DNA from: Spirochaetaceae bacterium
Lineage (GTDB): Bacteria; Spirochaetota; Spirochaetia; SZUA-6; DRHE01
Direction: 5' to 3'
Assembly: GCA_020353535.1 (NCBI GenBank)
Contig: CP070696.1
Coordinates: forward strand, 864,490 to 928,489
Length of the DNA: 64,000 bases
The notes beneath the pieces were generated by a model. The model searched no databases, had not been told where the DNA came from, and was given only the letters and a program-made list of their open reading frames with translations. A program made the translations under genes and the position numbers. Below are positions 1 through 8,992 of this stretch, piece by piece (positions within the stretch are counted from its first letter, which is position 1; every line of letters starts with the position of its first letter).

Positions 1-188
1 CTGTCGGGCAGGGACTTCATCCTACCGATCAACCAGTCGTCGACGACGGAGCGCATGAAGCGCCACTGACTGGCGACTTTGGTGGCGGGAATATCGCCCT
101 GCCGGGCCATACGCACAAGGGAGCGCTTGGCCACCTTTAGATAATCCGCCATTTCTGCCAGGGTCATAATTTTGCCGTCGCCGTCCAT
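1..188 (-). CDS. HTH (excisionase/MerR-like, helix_turn_helix_17 type) DNA-binding protein, 3' part cut by window edge
   Basis: The 62 visible residues run off the left edge. They match the small excisionase-type winged helix: MTLAEMADYLKVAKRSLVRM (residues 8-27), then a GDIPATKV turn and QWRFMRSVVDDWL. This is the usual pattern in which the HTH ends with a conserved W-R-F and a tryptophan helix. I chose the ATG at 188 because the domain begins right after it; no good Shine-Dalgarno precedes it. The gene is divergent from the membrane protein at 283. In spirochaetes this HTH is sometimes fused to a PTS IIA domain, but that part would lie outside the window. Family confident; function limited to DNA binding. 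Confidence 0.75.
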   Translation of the reverse strand, partial: MDGDGKIMTLAEMADYLKVAKRSLVRMARQGDIPATKVASQWRFMRSVVDDWLIGRMKSLPD

Positions 189-282
189 GTTCGGGAGATA
201 TGATATTACTTTTCTCCATTCCCGTCCATCTTGACAAACCGACTCTGCGTTGGAGAAACTACAACATCTGACACCTTGAACT

Positions 283-1833
283 ATGGTTTTCTCTCGAGCG
301 CGGGTTATTCTGTTTTGCAGTGTTCTGCTTACCTCTGTGCTACTCATGTTGTCCATTTCTCTGCTGGCGATTGCTCCGGAGCGGATCGGCCATCGGACCT
401 GGAACAAGCACTATACCCTCTATATCGAGGAAGGTGACGGTGCAGAACAGCTGGTACGGCAGCTCGCCGACAGTGGCAAATTCCAGGGAGTCGTTTCCAG
501 ATATACGACAGAGATCAGCTTCAATACATTTGCCGGTTTTTCCTCGATCCCCGTCAACCGTATTCCCAGCCGTCTAGACTCACTCGATCCCCGCTTCGAT
601 CCGTATATGCGGCGTATCCCGATGCTCTTTTCTGTGGAAAGCGATGGACCATGGGAGGTTGCATATCTACGCGCCGACACAAATGTGGTGTCGATCTACC
701 TCTACCTGCGGAGGGTATGCAGACAAACAGCCCTTCGCTGGCGTCTGATCGACTTCGATCCGTTAGGCACCACGATCCGTGTTCTGATATGGGTGGTGTA
801 CCTGGTTGTCGTCGCTCGCCTGAGCTCCAACGCACCCGTCCGACTGGCCGTGCTGTTGGCCTCGCTGCCCTGGCTGGTTCTTGTTGCCCTGTCTGATTTT
901 TCGGCTCTGCTTGCCTTTTTCCTCCTGGTGCCCGCCTGGCTGCATCTATTCGAGCTGCTCCGTGAGCACTGGTACGATCGTTCCCTCTTTGGCAGGCCCG
1001 AATCGGTTTTGCTCGTTTCCAGACCGATCGTGGCCCTGGCAGTGGCGGTGGGACTGGGGATTCTGGTTCGTGTCCCCAAGCCGATCGGGGGTCTGTTGTT
1101 GTCGATGGCTGGCACGGTACCGGCCACCGCACTCTTGTATTGCCTGATCAACATTCAGGATTCTAGCCGTGCCCATCAGCCGTTTCGGGCCCAGCCCATA
1201 CTGAAGCGATTCCGACTGCGCCGCACCTCGATTTTTCCGGCGATCTCCCCGTATGTTCTGCTCGCATTGATTGTCCTCTGCTCCTATCCTCTGCTTCGAT
1301 TGGCAGCGGGCCTGTCCGGACCATCAGTTGAGGCGATCAGGATGCAGCCGATCGGCGATAAGAGAGCCTCCCTGTCCTGGAGTTCCCTGACTGCCCTCGA
1401 TAAGTATACAAATCCAGACGGTATTCCCAATTTAGCCGACTACCTAACGCATCGTGCCTACCAGGAATGCCTGATATTCGGGCGCCCATATGAGTTCCCG
1501 ACAATGGGAGAGCGAATTCTCGTATCCGAGTACCGCATAGATGAGGGCAACGGTCGGGTGCATAAAACCTTTCGCGTCGTGAAACAGTTCAAAGAATCGT
1601 GGCTCAATGAAACCGTAAAAGCATCGCTTCCCGGCAGCGAGGCTAGGTTGCTTGCGGACCAGGGATTTGCTGGTACTGTGGAAATGACCGCCGCCGCCGA
1701 CCCTGCGGTCCGCTACGGCATCTCTGGAATAGCGATCCTCCTTTTTTTGTTCCAATTTCTCGTTCCACGCCATTTTAATTTGACAGCTTCCGTATTGTAT
1801 GCTACTAAAAATCTGACTCTGAGGAGGCACTGA
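283..1833 (+). CDS. Polytopic membrane protein of unknown function, first gene of the rnf operon
   Basis: A 516-residue protein I do not recognise. It has an N-terminal membrane segment (about 7-31), a probable extracytoplasmic region to about residue 165, a cluster of hydrophobic segments between about 167 and 340, a second soluble region (about 345-475) and a last hydrophobic segment near 480-500. No catalytic motif is visible. It ends 8 bp before rnfC, and the GAGGAGG at 1821-1827 lies inside its last codons, so it is probably co-transcribed and translationally coupled with rnfC. Position suggests a role with the Rnf complex or its regulation, but this is only inference. Upstream there is a good -35 (TTGACA, 231-236) without a convincing -10. 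Confidence 0.8.
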   Translation: MVFSRARVILFCSVLLTSVLLMLSISLLAIAPERIGHRTWNKHYTLYIEEGDGAEQLVRQLADSGKFQGVVSRYTTEISFNTFAGFSSIPVNRIPSRLDSLDPRFDPYMRRIPMLFSVESDGPWEVAYLRADTNVVSIYLYLRRVCRQTALRWRLIDFDPLGTTIRVLIWVVYLVVVARLSSNAPVRLAVLLASLPWLVLVALSDFSALLAFFLLVPAWLHLFELLREHWYDRSLFGRPESVLLVSRPIVALAVAVGLGILVRVPKPIGGLLLSMAGTVPATALLYCLINIQDSSRAHQPFRAQPILKRFRLRRTSIFPAISPYVLLALIVLCSYPLLRLAAGLSGPSVEAIRMQPIGDKRASLSWSSLTALDKYTNPDGIPNLADYLTHRAYQECLIFGRPYEFPTMGERILVSEYRIDEGNGRVHKTFRVVKQFKESWLNETVKASLPGSEARLLADQGFAGTVEMTAAADPAVRYGISGIAILLFLFQFLVPRHFNLTASVLYATKNLTLRRH

Positions 1834-1841
1834 CCAGCGAT

Positions 1842-3161
1842 ATGGCTTTGAAGCTAAGAACCTTCGGGAGGGGTGGTGTTCATCCCCATGATTTCAAGTC
1901 TTTCTCAAATGATATTCCCATACGAAACGCGGCGATTCCACCTGAAGCTGTGATTCCTCTTCAGCAGCACATGGGAGCGCCGGCGGAGTGTCTGGTCGAA
2001 CCGGGGGACGAAGTACGGGAGGGGATGCTCATAGGCAAGGCTCCCGGTGTGTTCTCGGCAAATGTACACGCCTCGATCCCCGGCAAGGTCAAGGAGATTC
2101 GGGATATCTACCTGGCCACAGGCATGCGCAGCAAAGCCGTGGTAGTGGAGTTCGAGGGGGAGTTCGAGCGGGGCGGAAACGGGGACGTCCAATGGCGTGA
2201 TATGGACTCCAAGGAGCTTCTGGAGACAATTCGGGATCGGGGGATCGTCGGAATGGGGGGGGCGACCTTTCCCACTCCGATTAAATTCACGACCAGGGAG
2301 GGCAATCCCGTCGAATACTTTGTGATCAACGGTGTCGAGTGTGAACCCTTTCTGACTGCAGACCATCGACTCATGCTGGAAAAAACAGAACAGGTGCTGA
2401 CGGGCATAGAGATCGTCCGCCGTATCCTCTCTCCTCGCCTGGTTTTGATCGGGGTGGAGGAAAACAAACCTGACGCCATCGAGGCTCTGCAAGAACAGAT
2501 CGCCCTCGAAAATCTGGACATTGAGGTTGTGGCCCTGAAGACCCGTTATCCCCAGGGCGATGAGAAACAGCTGTTGAAAGCCCTTATCGGACGGGAGGTC
2601 CCCTCCGGCGGTCTTCCCCTGGACATCGGAGCTGTGGTCTCCAACGTAGGTACGGTTTATGCAATCTACGAAGCCGTGGCTTTAGCAAAACCCCTGATCG
2701 AACGGATCGTGACCGTCACCGGACCGGTGCTCAAAAATCCCGCGAACTTCAAGGCGCGGATCGGAACTCCGGTGGGCAATCTTTTGGAGGAGTGCGGTGG
2801 TTTTTCCGGCGTCCCCGGAAAGATAGTAGCCGGAGGGCCGATGATGGGTTTTGCCCTGGCCGATCCGGGCGTGCCGGTGGTCAAGGGAACCTCCGGAATC
2901 CTGGCGCTCTCCGAAAGACAGTCCAGAGCGGTGCTCCAGACCCCCTGCATCGGCTGTGGGCGCTGCATCGCAGCCTGTCCATTTGGCCTGAGCCCGACGA
3001 TCCTGTACAAGTGGATCGAACATCGGGAGTACGCCGAGGCGATGAGCGCCGGATTGATGGACTGTAAAGAATGCGGTTGCTGCGGCTATGTTTGTCCGGC
3101 GCGTATTCCCCTCGTGCAGGGCATGAAGCTGGGAAAACTCATGGGACGGAAGAAGGGCTAA
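1842..3161 (+). CDS. rnfC: Rnf complex subunit RnfC (ferredoxin:NAD+ oxidoreductase, Fe-S subunit)
   Basis: RnfC is the peripheral NADH/FMN-binding subunit of the Rnf membrane complex, which couples ferredoxin and NAD+ redox to ion pumping. Visible features: the Nqo1-like core with RDRGIVGMGGATFPT and NGVECEPFLTADHRLM, and near the C-terminus two 4Fe-4S motifs, CIGCGRCIAACP and CKECGCCGYVCP. The 439-residue length is normal for a RnfC without the long repetitive C-terminal tail found in some proteobacteria. The ATG at 1842 lies 14 nt after GAGGAGG, a rather long spacing; a CTG at 1830 in frame is a less likely alternative. It is followed 4 bp later by rnfD. Confidence 0.96.
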   Translation: MALKLRTFGRGGVHPHDFKSFSNDIPIRNAAIPPEAVIPLQQHMGAPAECLVEPGDEVREGMLIGKAPGVFSANVHASIPGKVKEIRDIYLATGMRSKAVVVEFEGEFERGGNGDVQWRDMDSKELLETIRDRGIVGMGGATFPTPIKFTTREGNPVEYFVINGVECEPFLTADHRLMLEKTEQVLTGIEIVRRILSPRLVLIGVEENKPDAIEALQEQIALENLDIEVVALKTRYPQGDEKQLLKALIGREVPSGGLPLDIGAVVSNVGTVYAIYEAVALAKPLIERIVTVTGPVLKNPANFKARIGTPVGNLLEECGGFSGVPGKIVAGGPMMGFALADPGVPVVKGTSGILALSERQSRAVLQTPCIGCGRCIAACPFGLSPTILYKWIEHREYAEAMSAGLMDCKECGCCGYVCPARIPLVQGMKLGKLMGRKKG

Positions 3162-3165
3162 AGCC

Positions 3166-4248
3166 ATGGCGGATGTCACTACAAATTGGAGCGCTCGGGT
3201 CACTGTATCTCCTCACCTTCATGAAGGAAGCACCACCGCCGGGATTATGATCAGTGTGATCGTGTGCCTTCTTCCCGCCGGTATATGGGGCGTATTTCTG
3301 TTCGGGTTGCACTCGCTGTACGTGGTTCTGGCCTCGATTGCTGCCAGCGTTTTGACGGAGTTTGTCATCACCCGCTTACAGGGCCGCTTCACCCTGAATG
3401 ACTGGAGCGCCGTTGTAACCGGCCTCCTGATCGGATACAACATGCCTCCTGCGGTCCCTGTCTACGTTCCCGTGATTGCCTCGGTGTTCGCCATTGCGGT
3501 GGTGAAGATGGCTTTCGGAGGTCTGGGGCGAAATTGGATGAATCCGGCGCTTGCCGGCCGTGTATTCGTTACCTTCTCCTGGACCGGATTAATGACCACC
3601 TGGAAAACTCCTCTGAGCTGGGGAGCGGACGCGGTGACCAGCGCCACGGCGCTGGGCTTCGTGAAAGCGGGTTTGGTGGATTTCGAGGGAGCGGTCCGGG
3701 GACCGGTGGAGTTTCTGGCCTCGAAAGGCTATCCCATTGGCAACCTGCCGGCGTTCTTGGCCCCTCTGGGCCGCTTGTTCCCGGGACGCTACGGAGCTCT
3801 GTTTCTCGGCAATATACCGGGATGCATCGGCGAGGTTTCCGCGCTGCTGCTGCTTCTGGGAAGTGTGTATCTGTTTGTCAAGAAAATCATAACCTGGGAG
3901 ATTCCAGTTTCCTATATCGGATCCTTCGCCCTGCTGATCTGGTTTCTCGGGGGCAGACCCTTCGGAGGGGGAGTGTTCACGGGGGATGTGCTATTCCATC
4001 TGCTATCCGGTGGAATGATGCTCGGCGCTCTGTACATGGCAACCGATATGGTCAGCTCTCCCCTGACCCGCAACGGGATGATCATCTACGGTGTGGGAGC
4101 GGGATTGCTGACCTTCCTGATCCGCATCTATGGGTCATTCCCGGAAGGGGTTTCCCTGGCCATCATCATCATGAATATGTTTGTTCCGCTGATCAACCGC
4201 GTTACCGGCCCGGTTGTCTTCGGCTACGTCAAGGAAGTTAAGCAATGA
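3166..4248 (+). CDS. rnfD: Rnf complex subunit RnfD (membrane, covalent FMN)
   Basis: Integral membrane subunit of the RnfD/NqrB family, 360 residues with about ten hydrophobic segments. The flavinylation region reads DAVTSATAL; by homology T161 is the threonine that carries the phosphoester-linked FMN. The N-terminal SPHLHEGSTTAGIM and the MALAGRVF-like stretch GRNWMNPALAGRVF are family signatures. It overlaps rnfG by 4 bp (ATGA), indicating translational coupling. The order C-D-G-E-A-B is the one used in clostridia and other anaerobes. Confidence 0.96.
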   Translation: MADVTTNWSARVTVSPHLHEGSTTAGIMISVIVCLLPAGIWGVFLFGLHSLYVVLASIAASVLTEFVITRLQGRFTLNDWSAVVTGLLIGYNMPPAVPVYVPVIASVFAIAVVKMAFGGLGRNWMNPALAGRVFVTFSWTGLMTTWKTPLSWGADAVTSATALGFVKAGLVDFEGAVRGPVEFLASKGYPIGNLPAFLAPLGRLFPGRYGALFLGNIPGCIGEVSALLLLLGSVYLFVKKIITWEIPVSYIGSFALLIWFLGGRPFGGGVFTGDVLFHLLSGGMMLGALYMATDMVSSPLTRNGMIIYGVGAGLLTFLIRIYGSFPEGVSLAIIIMNMFVPLINRVTGPVVFGYVKEVKQ

Positions 4249-4805
4249 AAACCGTAGTTGTGGTAGGCTTGAAGCTGTTTGCCATCTGTGCAGTAGCCGC
4301 GCTCACCCTCGGAGGGATAAACGCCATAACCGAACCGGTTATTATCCAGCGAAAGATCATGGAGCTGCAGCAGGCGCTGGATGAACTGACGCCGGATGCG
4401 CAGACCGGGGAAGCGATGGACGTGCCTGAAAATTCGGTGGTTGTAACGCGTTATCCGGTCATGAAAGAGGGTCAATCAGCCGGCATGCTGCTGGAGCTGG
4501 AAGGTTCCGGGTACGCAGGGGAGATGAAGATCCTGGCGCGCTACGAAGAAGACGGAACGATCCGCGCTGTGCGACTTATGGACAACACGGAAACACCGGG
4601 GCTCGGAAAGAAGGCGGAAAATCCCGTCTATATGGAGAAGTTCCTGGGTACCGGTTCGGCCGAAAAACCGGTTCCGGTACGAAAAGACATGCTGCAGCCC
4701 GGTGATGCCGATGCGGTCACCGGAGCGACTATAACCTTCCTCGGTATCTCTAAGGCTCTGGCCGAGGGAGCGGAATACGCAGCAACTACGGCCGGAGGGC
4801 GATGA
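4245..4805 (+). CDS. rnfG: Rnf complex subunit RnfG (FMN-binding, periplasmic)
   Basis: 186-residue FMN_bind-domain protein with one N-terminal membrane anchor (about 4-28). The C-terminal motif DAVTGATITFLGISKAL contains T162 of the [ST]GAT flavinylation site that receives covalent FMN from the ApbE/flavin transferase. NTETPGLGKK is also typical. The start ATG lies within the rnfD stop, and the stop overlaps the rnfE start by 4 bp. No apbE gene is present in this window, so the transferase must be encoded elsewhere. Confidence 0.95.
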   Translation: MKTVVVVGLKLFAICAVAALTLGGINAITEPVIIQRKIMELQQALDELTPDAQTGEAMDVPENSVVVTRYPVMKEGQSAGMLLELEGSGYAGEMKILARYEEDGTIRAVRLMDNTETPGLGKKAENPVYMEKFLGTGSAEKPVPVRKDMLQPGDADAVTGATITFLGISKALAEGAEYAATTAGGR

Positions 4806-5521
4806 GGATGTACAGCGAATTCAGCAAGGGAATCTTCAAAGAGAATCCTATTTTTATCATACTTCTGGGACTGTGCCCAACTCTGGCCGTCTCAACCCAG
4901 GTGGTGAATGCACTGGGTATGGGTGCAGGGGTTATCTTCGTCCTGCTCGGATCGGAAGTGTTCGTGTCGCTGCTCAAGGATTTCATCCCGGAGAGGATCC
5001 GTATACCCTCTTTCATCGTGATAATCGCTTCCTTCGTTACCATCGTCGACCTGGTCATGCAGGCCTATGCTCCGTCCCTGTCCCGCAATCTCGGGGTGTT
5101 CGTGCAACTGATCGTTGTGAACTGCATCATCCTTGGCAGGGCGGAAGCGTTTGCCAGTAAACGAAGGCTGGGGGAATCATTGCTCGATTCCCTGGGAATG
5201 GGCGTCGGCTTCACCCTGGGTTTGTTGCTGATTTCGGCGATCCGGGAAATCTTTGGGTCCGGGACCATCACCCTGTTCGCCGTCGGTGGTTTCGACGGGG
5301 TGGTCAGCATTCCCGGACTTTCCAACCAGCCCGCTCGCGTGTTGGCTCTGGCACCTGGCGCGCTCCTGGTAATCGGTTTTCTGAAAGCGCTGTTCAACTG
5401 GCTGGAGATGCGGCGGGAGGTCCGCGCCGCCTGGCCGAGGACGCAGAAAACGGTCGTCGCCGCTGCTGCGACCGCTGTCGACAAGGCGGCAGGGCCGGAA
5501 CCGGCGGGGGGTGAAGCATGA
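4802..5521 (+). CDS. rnfE: Rnf complex subunit RnfE
   Basis: Membrane subunit of the NqrD/RnfE family, 239 residues, six predicted membrane helices, with the family sequence NPIFIILLGLCPTLAVST near the N-terminus. The inverted-topology partner RnfA follows, overlapping by 4 bp. A second in-frame ATG at 4808 has better spacing to GGAGGG (4795-4800) and may be the true start. The last 40 or so residues are an Ala-rich soluble tail longer than usual. Confidence 0.95.
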   Translation: MRMYSEFSKGIFKENPIFIILLGLCPTLAVSTQVVNALGMGAGVIFVLLGSEVFVSLLKDFIPERIRIPSFIVIIASFVTIVDLVMQAYAPSLSRNLGVFVQLIVVNCIILGRAEAFASKRRLGESLLDSLGMGVGFTLGLLLISAIREIFGSGTITLFAVGGFDGVVSIPGLSNQPARVLALAPGALLVIGFLKALFNWLEMRREVRAAWPRTQKTVVAAAATAVDKAAGPEPAGGEA

Positions 5522-6108
5522 GTTACATCGGCATTATCATCACCTTCGTGTTCATAAACAACTTCATCCTGACCCAGTTCCTTGGGCTCTGTCCCTTCAT
5601 CGGCGTATCGCGGAAGTCCGACTCGGCCGTGGGCATGGGATTTGCCGTGATATTCGTCATGTCTATGGCCTCCCTGGCCACGTGGGCGGTCTACAGGTTG
5701 ATCCTGGTACCGCTGAATATCGAGTACCTCCAGACCATCAGCTTTATTCTGATCATCGCTGCTTTGGTACAGCTGGTGGAAATGGTGATCATGAGAATCT
5801 CTCCACCCCTGTACAAGGCGCTGGGCATCTATTTGCCCCTGATCACGACAAACTGTGCCGTATTGGGCATTGCCCTGATAGGCGTGCGTAGCGACTACAA
5901 CGCCCTGGAAAGCTTTGTAGCGGGAATCGCGGCAGGATTGGGTTTCTTACTTGCCATTGTGGTGATGTCCACAATTCGTGAACGTCTGGACAGGGAGTGG
6001 GTGCCCAAACCCTTCCGAGGCGTTCCCATCGCCTTTATCACAGCCGGTCTTATGGCTCTGGCTTTCATGGCATTTGACAAAGCGCTGTTGAAGAACCTGC
6101 TCGGATAG
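5518..6108 (+). CDS. rnfA: Rnf complex subunit RnfA
   Basis: 196-residue six-helix membrane protein of the NqrE/RnfA family. Clear signatures are FINNFILTQFLGLCPFIGVS near the N-terminus and LITTNCAVLGIALI in the middle; the two cysteines probably ligand the intramembrane 2Fe-2S cluster shared with RnfE. Start overlaps the rnfE stop by 4 bp, and the length is standard. Confidence 0.96.
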   Translation: MSYIGIIITFVFINNFILTQFLGLCPFIGVSRKSDSAVGMGFAVIFVMSMASLATWAVYRLILVPLNIEYLQTISFILIIAALVQLVEMVIMRISPPLYKALGIYLPLITTNCAVLGIALIGVRSDYNALESFVAGIAAGLGFLLAIVVMSTIRERLDREWVPKPFRGVPIAFITAGLMALAFMAFDKALLKNLLG

Positions 6109-6119
6109 GAGGATTCCAG

Positions 6120-6941
6120 GTGGTAGTCGTACGAATTGTTTATGCATTGGGCTCTGTCGCCGGTCTGGGAATTCTCCTCGGATTGGGTCTGGCCTTTGCC
6201 GCCCGTCTGCTGGCGGTTCGCCGGGATGAGAGGGTGGAAGCCATAGAGAAGGCTCTGCCAGGGGCGAACTGTGGGGCCTGTGGGTTTGCGGGTTGCGCGG
6301 CCTACGCCGCGGAAATCGTGGGCGGCGAAGTCGCCCTGGATCTATGTACCGTAGGCGGTGCGGATGTCTCCAAACAAGTGGCAGAGATCATGGAGGTCGA
6401 GTTTCAGACCAGCACCGTAGGTAAACGGGTTCCCCAGGTTCATTGCCGCGGTGGCGTGGGAACAGCCGAGCGGGCCTTCGACTACAACGGCGTGGAGGAT
6501 TGCGTAGCCCTCTTTACCCTGTTCGGGGGCAACAAGGTCTGTAAATACGGTTGTCTGGGCTTGGGCACCTGTATACGGGTATGTCCGGTGGATGCGATCT
6601 GCTACGACGCCGATGGCCTGGTTTGGGTCAACAGGGATGTCTGCATTTCCTGCGGGCAGTGTGTCAAGGTCTGTCCAACCGCCGTGATGCAGTGGCTGCC
6701 CTACGAGGCGGACTACCTGGTTGCCTGTAACTCTAAGGACAAGGGCGGTCAGGTCCGTAAGTATTGCAAGGTTGGCTGCATTGCCTGCAAAATCTGCGAA
6801 AAGAAGTCACCCGAGGGAGGCTACAAGGTCGAGGAAAACCTGTCCCGGATCGACTTCACAGCCGCAGGAGACAGACGAGAGGGCGCGGAGGCCTGTCCCA
6901 CGAAGTGCATCATAGGCAATGACGTTCACCCGAAACAATGA
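6120..6941 (+). CDS. rnfB: Rnf complex subunit RnfB (ferredoxin-accepting Fe-S subunit)
   Basis: RnfB receives electrons from ferredoxin. It has one N-terminal membrane helix (about 5-28), then the cluster motif ANCGACGFAGC, then two 4Fe-4S ferredoxin motifs (CKYGCLGLGTCIRVCP and CISCGQCVKVCP) and a further Cys-rich part (CKVGCIACKICEKK) near residue 220. Length is 273. The start is GTG at 6120, supported by an AGGAGG at about 6107-6112. The stop overlaps the GH57-like gene by 4 bp, so that gene is in the same operon. Confidence 0.96.
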   Translation: MVVVRIVYALGSVAGLGILLGLGLAFAARLLAVRRDERVEAIEKALPGANCGACGFAGCAAYAAEIVGGEVALDLCTVGGADVSKQVAEIMEVEFQTSTVGKRVPQVHCRGGVGTAERAFDYNGVEDCVALFTLFGGNKVCKYGCLGLGTCIRVCPVDAICYDADGLVWVNRDVCISCGQCVKVCPTAVMQWLPYEADYLVACNSKDKGGQVRKYCKVGCIACKICEKKSPEGGYKVEENLSRIDFTAAGDRREGAEACPTKCIIGNDVHPKQ

Positions 6942-8935
6942 GGTCGATCAGCCTATTATTTGGCACCTACAATCACCAACCCGATGGAACGCACACCGAG
7001 CGAATAGAAACGACCTATCAACAGGCCTACAAACCATTCATAAGCCTACTGTACAAATTTCCTAGAATACACACCGTGCTGCACTACTGCGGGTCCCTGT
7101 TCGAGTGGATGGAGGATCGGCACCCGGAGTTCATCATGCTGCTCAAGGAGATGATCCGCCGCAAGCAGGTGGAACTTCTAGGCGGCGGATATCACGCACC
7201 GATACTGCCGCTCATCCCCGACGGCGACAAGTTGGGCCAGATCGAAAAGATGTCCACGTTCATTCGCACTACCTTCGGAACACGTCCGCGGGGCGGTTGG
7301 ATTACCGAGCGGGTTTGGGAGCCGAGCCTGGCCCGGATCTTGAGCAACAGCGGTATCGAATACACGTTTCTCGATGACCAACATTTCTACGTCGCCGGAG
7401 TAGAGGAGGAGGACTCCTACCAGCCGTATCTCACCGAGGACCAGGGCAAAGCCATTACCGTGCTTCCTCTGCATCTGGGTTTACAGGCCATGATCCCCTC
7501 GGCCAGCCCCGAGGATATCATCCTAGAGCTGCGCGCCATAGCCACTCGTGGCAGTGGGCAAATCGTGGTCATGCTGGTGCCGGGAGAGATGTTGGTTGAT
7601 ACCTCGATCTATGCGGAGCGGGGATGGTTGCTCCGCTATTTCCAGCTGCTGGAGGAAAATCGGGATTGGCTCCATTCGGTCAATCCCCGCTACACCCCGG
7701 AGCTGTTGCAGCCGGGTGGACGGCTGTACTTTCCCTGTCTGTCCTCACTGGAAACTATGAATGGTGCGCTGTCCTTGGATCGGCAGAAGACCTGTCAGGA
7801 AATTTCGAAAAGAGTCCGCAAACCCGAGAACGGTATCTATCTGCAGAGGGGTTTTTTCAGGCAATTCCTGACACGCTATCCGGAAATCGGCCTGCTGTAC
7901 TCACGGCTGATGTACACCCACGTCCTGGTGAGTCAAATCCGGGGAGACAAATACAAAAAGAAAGCCGCTCTCAACGAGTTGTGGAGAGGCCAGACCGGGG
8001 CGGTGTACTGGCAAAGCCACCAGGGGGGAGCCTATTCAAACCAGTTGCGAAAGGCAGCTTACCGGGCCTTCAACGAAGCGGAGAGGATCACCCGCAAGGC
8101 TGGCATGTTTATGCCGTCGATCATCGCCACGGATTATGATATGGACGGACAGGAGGAGTACCTGTATCAGGGCAAGGTGCTCAATGCCTTTGTCCACAAA
8201 CGGGGAGCCGCAGTGTTGGAGCTCGACTACCTTCCCAGAAGTTGGAATTACCTCGATACGATTGCTCGCTGGCCGGAACAGTATCACCGGTACAAGTACG
8301 AAGGCTGCGACTGGTACATGCGCAAAGGCTTCATCGATCATTTCTTTGCTCCCTCCACCACCCTGGAAAAGTTTGACAGGATGATCTATCAGGAGATGGG
8401 GGATTTCATCAATGGAACCTTCGAGCTCGAGGATCTCAAGAGAGAGCAGCGAAAAGTGGTCCTGGCACGACGGGGAAACGTGCGGGTCAAGCGTACGAAC
8501 AATCCGTTGACGCTGTCCAAAAGCTACTGCTTCAAAGACAACGCAGTAGAGCTTGATATCACCATTCGAAACAGCGGATCCGCGGCGTTGGAGCTCTGGT
8601 ACGGTTTGGAGTTGAATCTGTCCCTGGCCGGATATGAAGATGCAATTATTACTGTGCAAAGGGAAGACGAGGATACGGCTATCGGAGCGGAAGCGGCTGA
8701 TCTGGAAGCGATAAAGGGCGTGCGTATCCAAGACAAGGTCAACGGGATTCAAATCACCATGGCAGCGGACAGAGAGTTCTCTCTTTGGAGCCTGCCTGTG
8801 CATACGCTTAGTTATGAGTGGCAGAAGCTCCAGAAGATCTATCAGAGTACGTGCCTGGTACCCCAGTGGCAGCTTAGTTTGAAGCCGAATGAGCAGGACA
8901 AGTTGAAGGTAAGCGTCGATCTTCGCAAACGCTGA
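6938..8935 (+). CDS. GH57-family alpha-glucanotransferase-like protein with altered catalytic motifs
   Basis: 665 residues with the layout of Thermococcus-type 4-alpha-glucanotransferases: an N-terminal GH57 barrel, a middle DUF1925-like part and a C-terminal beta domain (DUF1926-like, about 490-665). The nucleophile region is intact: GGWITERVWEPS with E124. Two other motifs have changed. The first HNHQP histidine is Tyr (Y11, TYNHQP), and the acid/base HDDGEKFG motif reads LVPGEMLV (V214, P215), leaving no acidic residue where the catalytic Asp should be. The AYWHGVFGG region is also altered (AVYWQSHQGG). It may be a pseudoenzyme, a glucan-binding protein or an enzyme with different chemistry. 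Start overlaps the rnfB stop by 4 bp. Confidence 0.85.
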   Translation: MRSISLLFGTYNHQPDGTHTERIETTYQQAYKPFISLLYKFPRIHTVLHYCGSLFEWMEDRHPEFIMLLKEMIRRKQVELLGGGYHAPILPLIPDGDKLGQIEKMSTFIRTTFGTRPRGGWITERVWEPSLARILSNSGIEYTFLDDQHFYVAGVEEEDSYQPYLTEDQGKAITVLPLHLGLQAMIPSASPEDIILELRAIATRGSGQIVVMLVPGEMLVDTSIYAERGWLLRYFQLLEENRDWLHSVNPRYTPELLQPGGRLYFPCLSSLETMNGALSLDRQKTCQEISKRVRKPENGIYLQRGFFRQFLTRYPEIGLLYSRLMYTHVLVSQIRGDKYKKKAALNELWRGQTGAVYWQSHQGGAYSNQLRKAAYRAFNEAERITRKAGMFMPSIIATDYDMDGQEEYLYQGKVLNAFVHKRGAAVLELDYLPRSWNYLDTIARWPEQYHRYKYEGCDWYMRKGFIDHFFAPSTTLEKFDRMIYQEMGDFINGTFELEDLKREQRKVVLARRGNVRVKRTNNPLTLSKSYCFKDNAVELDITIRNSGSAALELWYGLELNLSLAGYEDAIITVQREDEDTAIGAEAADLEAIKGVRIQDKVNGIQITMAADREFSLWSLPVHTLSYEWQKLQKIYQSTCLVPQWQLSLKPNEQDKLKVSVDLRKR

Positions 8936-8950
8936 AATGCTGACACGGTC

Positions 8951-8992
8951 GTTTCACTACGGTCATTCCATTACGGTGGTTTCACTACGGTC
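8951..8992. repeat. Three tandem 14-bp units between and across convergent gene ends
   Basis: Units gtttcactacggtc (8951-8964), attccattacggtg (8965-8978) and gtttcactacggtc (8979-8992). The first and third are identical and the middle one is degenerate. The array starts 15 bp after the GH57 stop and runs over the stop codon of the minus-strand gene at 8985. A short TACGG-CCGTA palindrome overlaps its end. No T-tract is present, so it is not a standard terminator. Confidence 0.7.

Noticed and set aside
22..237. 71-codon open frame on the minus strand at the left edge
   Set aside because: The overlapping frame ending at 188 encodes a clear HTH domain; this one is Arg-rich and shadow-like.
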